Origin: an uncultured Clostridia bacterium | Lineage (GTDB): Bacteria; Bacillota; Clostridia; Oscillospirales; Ruminococcaceae | Direction: 5' to 3' | DNA: 13,516 bases | Assembly: GCA_937892655.1 (NCBI GenBank) | Contig: CALBJC010000029.1 | Coordinates: 1-13,516 of the forward strand | Part shown: positions 7,518 through 13,516 of the stretch, piece by piece | How positions within the stretch are numbered: position 1 is the stretch's first letter | Layout: each line of letters starts with the position of its first letter | Program-made: the position numbers and the translations under genes | The notes under the pieces: model-generated | The model's database searches: none | What the model was told of the DNA's origin: nothing | The model's input: only the letters and a program-made list of their open reading frames with translations

Positions 7518-8567
7518 TTAGTCTAAATCCGTAATAAACATAGCGTCGCCGAAGCTGAAAAATCTGTATTTTTCATCAACGGCTACCTTATATGCATTCA
7601 TTGTATTCTCATACCCTGCAAATGCAGAAACAAGCATAATAAGCGTACTTTCAGGCAAATGAAAATTTGTAATCAAACCATCAATAATTTTGAATTTATA
7701 TCCGGGATAAATAAAAATGCTTGTATCATCTTCCTTTGGTGCGATAACTCCTACATCAGTAGCAGCGCTCTCAAGAGTTCTGCACGATGTTGTACCAACA
7801 GCTATTACTCTACCACCATTTTTCTTGGTTTTATTTATAAGATCTGCAGTTTCTTCAGGTAAAGAATAATGCTCAGTATGCATAAGATGATCTGATACCT
7901 TTTCTTCCTTGACAGGTCTGAACGTTCCTAAGCCGACATGCAATGTACAATAAGCAACATTTACGCCAATTGCCTTGATTTTTTCAAGAAGCTCATTTGT
8001 AAAATGAAGTCCTGCAGTTGGAGCAGCAGCCGAGCCTAATTCTTTTGAATAAACTGTCTGATAGCGTTCTTTATCTTCAAGCTTTTTAGTAATATAAGGT
8101 GGCAGAGGCATCTGACCGATTTCATCCAGAACCTCATAGAAATTACCGTCACACGAAAACTCTGCGATACGGTTGCCATCTTCAAGTACATCAATAATTT
8201 TTGCAGTTAATAATCCATCACCGAAAACAAACTCTGTGCCGATTTTAGCCTTCTTACCTGGTCTGCAGAGTAGTTCCCATACATTCTGCCTTTTCTGCGA
8301 TAACAGAAGAAACTCAATCGGTGTATTATTATCCTTCTTTACTCCATAAATCCTCGCAGGTAAAACTCTTGAATTGTTAAGTACTAAAAGGTCACCTTTT
8401 TTCAAATAATCGCATATATTAAAAAAAATGCTGTGTTTGATGTTACCGCTATTCTTATCAAGCAACAAAAATCTTGAAGCCGTTCTGTCCTCAAGCGGAG
8501 TCTGGGCAATAAGCTCAGGCGGCAGTTCATAAAAAAAGTCAGATTTTTTCATATCATTTATGTTCAA
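7518..8567 (-). CDS. queA: S-adenosylmethionine:tRNA ribosyltransferase-isomerase (TTG start)
   Basis: Transfers and isomerises the ribosyl part of SAM onto preQ1 in tRNA, giving epoxyqueuosine. Family blocks are present: ELPPELIAQTPLEDRTASRF near the N-terminus, LPPYI in the middle, AAPTAGLHFT, the LHVGLGTFRPVKEEKVSDH block, and NFHLPESTLIMLVSAFAGYE near the C-terminus. The start needs care. The longest frame opens with a TTG at 8582, but that codon overlaps the ribosome binding site GGAGG (8580-8576) and cannot be used with it. A second TTG at 8567 lies 8 bases after GGAGG and gives 349 residues, close to family length; an ATG at 8552 is 23 bases away. I prefer TTG 8567. First gene of queA-tgt-mntP, with its own promoter. 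Confidence 0.95.
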   Translation of the reverse strand: MNINDMKKSDFFYELPPELIAQTPLEDRTASRFLLLDKNSGNIKHSIFFNICDYLKKGDLLVLNNSRVLPARIYGVKKDNNTPIEFLLLSQKRQNVWELLCRPGKKAKIGTEFVFGDGLLTAKIIDVLEDGNRIAEFSCDGNFYEVLDEIGQMPLPPYITKKLEDKERYQTVYSKELGSAAAPTAGLHFTNELLEKIKAIGVNVAYCTLHVGLGTFRPVKEEKVSDHLMHTEHYSLPEETADLINKTKKNGGRVIAVGTTSCRTLESAATDVGVIAPKEDDTSIFIYPGYKFKIIDGLITNFHLPESTLIMLVSAFAGYENTMNAYKVAVDEKYRFFSFGDAMFITDLD

Positions 8568-8606
8568 AAAGTATTCCTCCAAATCATAAAATACACACTA
8601 TATACT

Positions 8607-8635
8607 ATTTTATCTTCATTTTGTATAAAAAACAA
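8607..8635 (-). promoter_or_regulatory. queA-tgt-mntP promoter
   Basis: TTGTTT (8635-8630), a 17-base spacer and TAAAAT (8612-8607) lie about 40 bases upstream of the proposed queA start. The -35 box is only moderate. It is divergent from the asd promoter, with about 50 bases between the two -35 boxes. Confidence 0.6.
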
Positions 8636-8686
8636 GGGAAAATGTGTTAAAAATACAGCTGAAATTAAAAAGAATTGTTATAGGTG

Positions 8687-8715
8687 TTGACAATAAAACG
8701 GTGTAATGTTATTAT
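8687..8715 (+). promoter_or_regulatory. asd-dapA promoter
   Basis: A consensus TTGACA (8687-8692), 17-base spacer and TATTAT (8710-8715). The predicted start near 8722 lies just ahead of the lysine riboswitch aptamer, as it should. Confidence 0.88.
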
Positions 8716-8730
8716 AATTAAAGAAAATCG

Positions 8731-8900
8731 GATAGAGGTGCGGTTATAATCAGTAATTCAGTTGCGACTCCCCATCAAGTCGATCGGCTGTTATGAAAGG
8801 TATCATCGCCGAAGATATAGACAGCTTGGGAGTTTATTTCTGATTGCATTTCTGAATAAGAATGTGATTGTCATCATATCATATATGATGGAGTGCTATC
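8731..8900 (+). ncRNA. Lysine riboswitch (L box) aptamer upstream of asd
   Basis: Five-way-junction RNA that binds lysine. Diagnostic words in order: GATAGAGGTGCGG (8731-8743) opening P1, AGTA in the first internal loop (8752-8755), ATGAAAGG (8793-8800), ATCGCCGAAG (8805-8814), TTGGGAG further on, and the closing GTGCTATC (8893-8900), whose CTATC pairs with GATAG to complete P1. With the terminator that follows, lysine binding should stop transcription before asd, giving end-product control of the lysine/diaminopimelate branch. The riboswitch family assignment is firm; the OFF direction is from what is known of the family plus the terminator. Confidence 0.94.
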
Positions 8901-8949
8901 GACATAGTTTTTTACAATGTCAACATTCCTAATTATATGTTATTATCCG

Positions 8950-8971
8950 CCGGTTTTCAACCGGTTTTTTT
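8950..8971 (+). terminator. Riboswitch expression-platform terminator
   Basis: CCGGTT, loop TTC, AACCGG (8950-8964) followed by seven T. It ends about 50 bases before the asd start. A weak hairpin GACAT/ATGTC (8901-8921) between aptamer and terminator may belong to the alternative fold, but I could not define the antiterminator pairing. Confidence 0.9.
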
Positions 8972-9020
8972 ATTATTTTTAATTTGTTTAGAAAATTTTA
9001 TTTAGAATGGAGTTTTTTCT

Positions 9021-10100
9021 ATGAAACAGTACAAAGTTGGTATTATTGGCGGTACAGGTATGGTAGGCCAGAGATTTGCAAGTCTTTTGGAAAACCACCC
9101 ATGGTTTGAGGTAGTTTGCATTGCAGCTTCGCCTCGTTCTGCAGGCAAGACATACAAGGAAGCTGTTGGCAATCGTTGGGCAATGACAACTCCAATGCCA
9201 GCTTCTATGGAAAACCTTATCGTATTAGACGCTACAGCAGACATCGAAAAGATTGCTTCAATGGTAGATTTCGTATTCTGCGCTGTAGATATGAAGAAGG
9301 ATGAAATCAAGGCTCTGGAAGAAGCTTATGCTAAGGCTGAATGCCCTGTTGTTTCAAACAACTCAGCTCACAGAGGTACAGAAGACGTTCCTATGGTAGT
9401 TCCTGAAATCAACGACAACCATCTTGAAGTTATTGCATCACAGAAGGCAAGACTTGGCACAAAGAGAGGCTTTATTGCAGTTAAGTCAAACTGTTCAATT
9501 CAGTCATACGTTCCTGCTCTTCACCCACTTATGGGCTTTGGTATCAAGAATGTATTGGCTTGTACATACCAGGCTATTTCAGGTGCTGGTAAGACATTTG
9601 AAACATGGCCAGAAATGGTTGATAACCTCATTCCTTTCATTGGCGGTGAAGAAGAAAAGTCAGAGCTTGAACCACTCAAGGTTTGGGGTAAGGTTGAAGA
9701 TGGCAAGATTGTAAACGCTACAACACCTGCTATCACCACACAGTGTCTGAGAGTTCCTGTTTCAGATGGTCATACAGCTGCTGTATTCGTATCATTTGAC
9801 AAGAAGCCAACCAAGGATGAAATTCTCAAGTTATGGGCTGATTTCAAGGGCGTTCCACAGGAACTTGAGCTTCCATCAGCTCCAAAGCAGTTTATCCACT
9901 ACTTTGAAGAAGACAATCGTCCACAGGCAAAGCTTGACAGAATGCTCGAAGGCGGTATGGCTGTTTCAGTAGGCAGACTCAGAGAAGATACTCAGTATGA
10001 CTACAAGTTTGTATGTCTTTCACACAACACATTAAGAGGTGCAGCTGGCGGTGGCGTATTACTCGCTGAACTCTTGGCTGCAAAGGGTTATTTTGACTAA
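9021..10100 (+). CDS. asd: Aspartate-semialdehyde dehydrogenase
   Basis: 359 residues; NADPH-dependent reduction of aspartyl phosphate to aspartate semialdehyde, the branch point for lysine/diaminopimelate and threonine/methionine. A Rossmann start VGIIGGTGMVGQRF (6-19) is followed by the catalytic Cys158 in KSNCSIQ, the GAGKTFETWPEM segment (188-199), and His251 in VSDGHTAAVF, with a substrate-binding Arg in CLRVP. Length and wording match the archaeal/fungal-type branch of the family rather than the E. coli or B. subtilis type. TGGAG lies about 9 bases before the ATG at 9021. It is the first gene under the lysine riboswitch, with dapA starting 18 bases after its stop. The gene is complete and its codon use matches the left part of the window. 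Confidence 0.97.
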   Translation: MKQYKVGIIGGTGMVGQRFASLLENHPWFEVVCIAASPRSAGKTYKEAVGNRWAMTTPMPASMENLIVLDATADIEKIASMVDFVFCAVDMKKDEIKALEEAYAKAECPVVSNNSAHRGTEDVPMVVPEINDNHLEVIASQKARLGTKRGFIAVKSNCSIQSYVPALHPLMGFGIKNVLACTYQAISGAGKTFETWPEMVDNLIPFIGGEEEKSELEPLKVWGKVEDGKIVNATTPAITTQCLRVPVSDGHTAAVFVSFDKKPTKDEILKLWADFKGVPQELELPSAPKQFIHYFEEDNRPQAKLDRMLEGGMAVSVGRLREDTQYDYKFVCLSHNTLRGAAGGGVLLAELLAAKGYFD

Positions 10101-10118
10101 TAATTTAGGAGAATTGCT

Positions 10119-10583
10119 ATGAAAAATACAGTTTTTACAGGTGCCGGCGTTGCTATTATTACTCCTATGTTTGAAGACGGCACAATCAACTATGCAAAGC
10201 TCGAAGAACTCATTGAAATGCAGATCACAAATAAAACCGATGCTATCATCATCTGCGGTACAACAGGTGAAGCTTCAACAATGACTGATGAAGAACATTT
10301 AGAATGCATCCGTTTTACAGTTGAAAAGGTTAATAAGAGAATTCCTGTTATTGCAGGTACAGGTTCAAACGATACAGCTTATGCTATCGATTTATCAAAG
10401 AGAGCGCAGGCAGTTGGCGTTGATGCACTCTTGCAGGTAACACCTTACTACAACAAAACTTCTCAGGCTGGTCTTATCGCTCACTTCACTGCTATTGCAG
10501 ATGCTGTAGATATTCCTATCATTCTTTATAATGTTCCATCAAGAACAGGTGTTAACATCAGCCTTGATACTTACAACATTGCC
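10119..10583 (+). CDS. dapA: 4-hydroxy-tetrahydrodipicolinate synthase, N-terminal half only (truncated at a junction)
   Basis: Start of the class I aldolase that condenses pyruvate with aspartate semialdehyde. A clean AGGAGA precedes the ATG at 10119, 18 bases after asd. Family features are intact up to about residue 150: FTGAGVAIITPM (6-17), CGTTGEASTM (46-55) with the Thr pair of the proton relay, and LYNVPSRTGVNI (136-147) with the catalytic Tyr137. A full protein has about 290 residues. After LDTY (149-152) the similarity stops, so the Schiff-base lysine expected near 160 and the whole C-terminal domain are missing. The frame stays open by chance to a stop at 10733, but those codons read the complement of the opposite-strand gene and are not DapA. 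Loss of this gene would cost lysine and peptidoglycan synthesis unless another copy exists, which argues for a joining artefact. Confidence 0.9.
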
Positions 10584-13516
10584 ATCAGCATCAGTCCAAA
10601 CCCAATCCTTACGATCGTCCTGTGCGTTCAAAGCCCAACGGCCGAAACCAGCCCAAGCTGTAAGAGTACCCTGACCTGTACCATTGGTCAAAGTGTACAG
10701 CAAAGTACCGTCCTTGTAAATCTCGATAGTTGACTTAGATGTATCGTTATCGTTAGTGATAGCACCACCATAAGCATAACCACAACCACCAGCGGCATTG
10801 ATGTTAGCCAAATCAGAAACCAACATACGCTTACCGTCGAATGAGAACTTAGGAGCAGTCCAGTAGCTTGCGAACAAGTACTCAACAGTAGCAGATGCAG
10901 TAGCTGAAAGTGCCTTGTCTGCAACCTTAACCTCAAAGTCATACTTGCCGGTATTGGTAACTGTATAAGTGTAAGATGTCTCTGTTGTCTCACCAACCTT
11001 CTCACCACCTACATAAACCTCGAAAGTAGCGTCGGTAACAGGATTCCAAGAGAGCTCAACAGCATCAATAGTAGCATTTGCAGAGAGTGCAAATGTAGGA
11101 GCATCACCAGAGGTAACAACAGTCTTACCAGACAATGTCTTGGCACCCCAGCCATTATCCTTATTACCATCACTCAAAGTCTTGATATAATAGAACTTGC
11201 TATCTGTATTGCCCTCATTGGTAGCATCGTGGAGTACAGGGAATACCTTCAACTCGTAGCGAATCTCATACTCGGTATTAGCCTTCAAGCCAGAGAATGT
11301 ATCAGCTGTACCACCAGAGAACTCCTTGGTGCAGTTATCATCCCAATCACCACTTGTTACACTGAATGCTGTTCCACCGCTTGTATATACACAACCGTGT
11401 GAGAACCAAGCCAAATACTGAGGAATCTGATATGCACCATTCTTAACAACATTGTTGGTAAAGAGAGGTGTATCGCTACCCTTCTCATATACATTGAATG
11501 ATGCCGCAAGCACACCATAATCCTTTGTAGCAAACTTATCAGCTGTAATTCTCCAACCGAGGTTCTCCTCGTTGTATACAATTTCGAAAGGTACTTCTAC
11601 GGCCTGCTCGGGCAATGTATAAACAGCAGCCTCAATACTCTTCTCTGCAAGCAACTCCTCGCCAGAGTAAACCTTAACGTCGATAGTAGCAGGAGAAGTA
11701 GTAAGACCCTCAACAACATAAGAGCCAACGAACTTGTCATCTACACTCCACTTGTTCTCGCCATCGGCTGTAACCTCAACACCGTTGATAACAACCTTCG
11801 AGATCTTGTAAGCACCTGTGTGATTCCAAGATACCTTCGCACCCTGATAGATACCGTTTACTGAACGCAAACCTGACCAATCGCCATATCCAGCCCAATC
11901 AGCACTGTGATAATTGCGGAAGTACTCACGAACAGGAGTTGTACCCTCATCAACATCAGCTACAAGCTTCATATCGTACTCTGCCAAAGTACCTGTAAGT
12001 ACAGGAGCAACAACAGCAGGAGCCTTCATAGAAGAGTGTGCATCAAGCATATCCTGTGAAGTGATTGTCACAACCTTAGGATCGCAGTGGTTGTAGTTCC
12101 AGTGGTTCAAATAACGATAAGTATAACCCTCGGTTGCAACGTGCATATAACCCTTATCGTTAGCATCCTCAATATTCTGAACGCGATACTTGATCTTGCC
12201 ATTCTCGTCCAATACATAATCACGCAAGATACGAGCATCGTGAGTCATACCTGTTGGGTTCTCGGGATCAAGAGCAGGAGTAAAGATACCTGTTGCAGGA
12301 TCGTAATCCAACGGAGAAGAGTCGCCCATCTCGGCAGAGTTCAATACCGGCATATAGTCGATTGTGTACTCAATAGAGTACTCATTGCCAGCCTCGAACG
12401 GAGTAGCATCAACAATCCAAGAAGCATCTACCAATGCAGGATTCTGTGCAACACCTACCTCAGCAGTAGCACCCTCGGCAACAACATCACTACCGTTCAA
12501 AATCTTCCAAGAGAGCTTCTTGGCGTATGCACGGGCAGCAGAGATGTGCTTTGCTGTGAATGTATAGGTTGCACCATCAGCGTTATCAACCAATGCAAAT
12601 GTTGGCTGATGATCCAAGATATCCTCGTGAGATGCCTGTACAGAGTAAGCATAAGTGTAGTACTGACCCATAGCGATAAGGCGGTTGAACTCGTCATAAG
12701 CCTCAGCCTTAACGTATGCAGGATAAGTCTCGCAATCAAGGCGATAGGTAAGAGTACCATTCCACTGATCGCGGTAGTTATCACACAAAGCAGTAACCTG
12801 GCTGTTATCTACGGTCTGATCAAGCCACTCCTCTGAATCCCAAGCAAGCTCCTTCTCAACCTCAATCTTATCAGGTGCAGAACCGCTGTACATCTTATAC
12901 TTAACGGCCTTCACAGGATAGCTACCATCAGCATCGGGGGTATTGTGATAGATCAAAGGCAAGGTCATAAGAACCTTCTCATACTTGGCGTGCGGGCTAT
13001 CACCACCCCAGAAGTGAAGTACCAAAGGCTCGGGAGTGAGCTGTGTAACAACCTCCGAGCTTGCCTCCTCCATCGTTGTAGTCTGGTCGAGAATACCGCC
13101 CTCGTAGTAGTAAGAGTTGTCCGATGTGTTAAGCGCACCACCCAAAGCGGGATATACGGTAATCTTGTAAGAGATAGCGTAATCAACCTCGTTGTCAAAC
13201 TCATACTCGGTAAGCCACTCCATCTCGGTGATGGTTGACTTATTCTGTGCCATAGCGGCCAACTCCTCGGCTGAAGCTGTATATTCACCCTCGCAAACTG
13301 TTGCGCGAGTATCCGAGATAGACCACTCGATTGAGTGGAACACCGACGTAGCTGTTGAGAGGTTGGTAGCCTTCAATGTCCAGCCTGTCTCATCCTCATA
13401 CATCTCGAACTTTGGCTCGCTGAATGCGTCGAGTGTATAGATGTCAATAAGATCGGAAGTAGCACCTACCGACTCCTTCTTAACATTCACCGTACGCACC
13501 TCGAAATAGTAAGCCG
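10539..13516 (-). CDS. Large repeat-containing, fibronectin-III-like surface or secreted protein, truncated at both ends
   Basis: An open frame of over 990 codons. It enters from the right edge with no true start: reading upstream of the first candidate GTG (13499) gives AYYFEV, so the real N-terminus lies outside. Composition is low in Cys and Lys-poor in places, rich in Asp, Glu, Thr, Tyr and Trp, as in Bacteroidales extracellular proteins. Numbering from 13499, residues about 799-875 form a clear FnIII domain (APTFALSANATIDAVELSWN ... TGKYDFEVKVAD). Upstream at least three copies of a roughly 100-residue module end in a shared motif, Y-x-I-x-Y-x-[IL]-x-x-x-P-[AV]-L (107-119, 374-386, 744-756). 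No signal peptide, catalytic motif or sorting domain is in view. The last 10 or so codons (SIKADVNTCS) are complementary to dapA, so the true C-terminus is missing. Function unknown; adhesin or structural protein is a guess. Confidence 0.8.
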   Translation of the reverse strand, partial: AYYFEVRTVNVKKESVGATSDLIDIYTLDAFSEPKFEMYEDETGWTLKATNLSTATSVFHSIEWSISDTRATVCEGEYTASAEELAAMAQNKSTITEMEWLTEYEFDNEVDYAISYKITVYPALGGALNTSDNSYYYEGGILDQTTTMEEASSEVVTQLTPEPLVLHFWGGDSPHAKYEKVLMTLPLIYHNTPDADGSYPVKAVKYKMYSGSAPDKIEVEKELAWDSEEWLDQTVDNSQVTALCDNYRDQWNGTLTYRLDCETYPAYVKAEAYDEFNRLIAMGQYYTYAYSVQASHEDILDHQPTFALVDNADGATYTFTAKHISAARAYAKKLSWKILNGSDVVAEGATAEVGVAQNPALVDASWIVDATPFEAGNEYSIEYTIDYMPVLNSAEMGDSSPLDYDPATGIFTPALDPENPTGMTHDARILRDYVLDENGKIKYRVQNIEDANDKGYMHVATEGYTYRYLNHWNYNHCDPKVVTITSQDMLDAHSSMKAPAVVAPVLTGTLAEYDMKLVADVDEGTTPVREYFRNYHSADWAGYGDWSGLRSVNGIYQGAKVSWNHTGAYKISKVVINGVEVTADGENKWSVDDKFVGSYVVEGLTTSPATIDVKVYSGEELLAEKSIEAAVYTLPEQAVEVPFEIVYNEENLGWRITADKFATKDYGVLAASFNVYEKGSDTPLFTNNVVKNGAYQIPQYLAWFSHGCVYTSGGTAFSVTSGDWDDNCTKEFSGGTADTFSGLKANTEYEIRYELKVFPVLHDATNEGNTDSKFYYIKTLSDGNKDNGWGAKTLSGKTVVTSGDAPTFALSANATIDAVELSWNPVTDATFEVYVGGEKVGETTETSYTYTVTNTGKYDFEVKVADKALSATASATVEYLFASYWTAPKFSFDGKRMLVSDLANINAAGGCGYAYGGAITNDNDTSKSTIEIYKDGTLLYTLTNGTGQGTLTAWAGFGRWALNAQDDRKDWVWTDADGNVVSIKADVNTCS
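10566..10590. other. Junction of two unrelated sequences (probable chimeric join)
   Basis: Here forward-strand dapA stops matching its family and a reverse-strand FnIII-like gene ends. The 15 bases 10569-10583 read acceptably in both: TYNIA in DapA and GNVVS in the other protein, so a short shared word may be where the two were joined. Base composition changes at the same place: a hand count gives 23 G+C in 60 bases at 5041-5100 and 33 in 60 at 13021-13080. No inverted repeats, target duplication, tRNA or integrase mark the spot. Confidence 0.8.

Noticed and set aside
10584..10733. The last ~50 codons of the forward dapA frame as an unusual DapA C-terminus
   Set aside because: They carry no DapA motifs and are the complement of the FnIII-like gene; the frame stays open only by chance.
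12087..12836. A 249-codon forward-strand open frame within the right-hand region
   Set aside because: It lies wholly inside the much longer reverse-strand frame, has no ribosome binding site, and its Ile/Val/Ser/Cys-rich sequence is what the complement of that gene's codon use produces.
13450..13459. AGATCGGAAG, identical to the first 10 bases of a common Illumina adapter, near the right edge
   Set aside because: The match fails at the next base (T instead of A) and the reading frame passes through it unbroken as SDLI, so it looks like coincidence rather than adapter carry-over.
10590..13516. Mobile element or genomic island carrying the FnIII-like gene into dapA
   Set aside because: No transposase, integrase, terminal inverted repeat, target duplication or tRNA is visible, and only one edge of the foreign block is in the window.
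1..13516. CRISPR array, toxin-antitoxin, retron or other defence system
   Set aside because: No regularly spaced direct repeats and no reverse transcriptase, nuclease or toxin-like genes on either strand.

Overview
This window looks like a metagenomic contig made of two pieces that probably do not belong together. Positions 1 to about 10575 read as one chromosome segment of a low-GC, Gram-positive gut Clostridia, most like the Ruminococcus/Oscillospiraceae group. The grounds are the A+T-rich intergenic DNA, strong AGGAGG-type ribosome binding sites, a T-box leader, a lysine riboswitch and the wording of the housekeeping proteins. From about 10575 to the right edge the sequence is a single long reading frame on the opposite strand. 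It encodes a fibronectin-III-like, low-cysteine, Asp/Glu/Thr/Tyr-rich protein of the kind seen in Bacteroidales (Prevotella/Bacteroides-like), with visibly higher GC. These taxon names are inferences from sequence style; no search was possible.

Layout of the left part. On the minus strand, pheT (cut by the left edge) follows pheS, and both sit behind a complete phenylalanine T-box leader with its own promoter (transcription runs from about 2030 towards 1). Next is a small two-helix membrane protein of unknown function. Then comes a three-gene unit transcribed leftward: HAD phosphatase, XRE-cupin regulator and AMP-forming acyl-CoA synthetase, with 20-base gaps, closed by a 14-bp terminator hairpin. 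Upstream of it lies a second leftward unit, queA-tgt-mntP: the last two steps usually assigned to tRNA preQ1/epoxyqueuosine modification plus a manganese exporter. A divergent control region at 8568-9020 holds the queA promoter on one strand. On the other strand it holds a promoter, a lysine riboswitch aptamer and an intrinsic terminator, which control asd and dapA.

asd is intact. dapA starts normally behind a good ribosome binding site but loses family similarity after about residue 150, before the catalytic lysine. At that same point the opposite-strand Bacteroidales-like frame begins (read from its 3' side). Two unrelated genes, both truncated and facing tail to tail, with a change of composition at one point and no mobile-element ends, point to a chimeric join, most likely an assembly artefact. 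A real rearrangement cannot be excluded from sequence alone.

How the genes work together: pheST expression responds to uncharged tRNA-Phe; asd-dapA supplies aspartate semialdehyde and dihydrodipicolinate for lysine and cell-wall diaminopimelate and is shut off by lysine; queA-tgt modifies tRNA; the HAD/XRE-cupin/ligase unit looks like a locally regulated acid-activation function. I found no convincing new defence, mobile or biosynthetic system. The least explained material is the repeat architecture of the right-hand protein.
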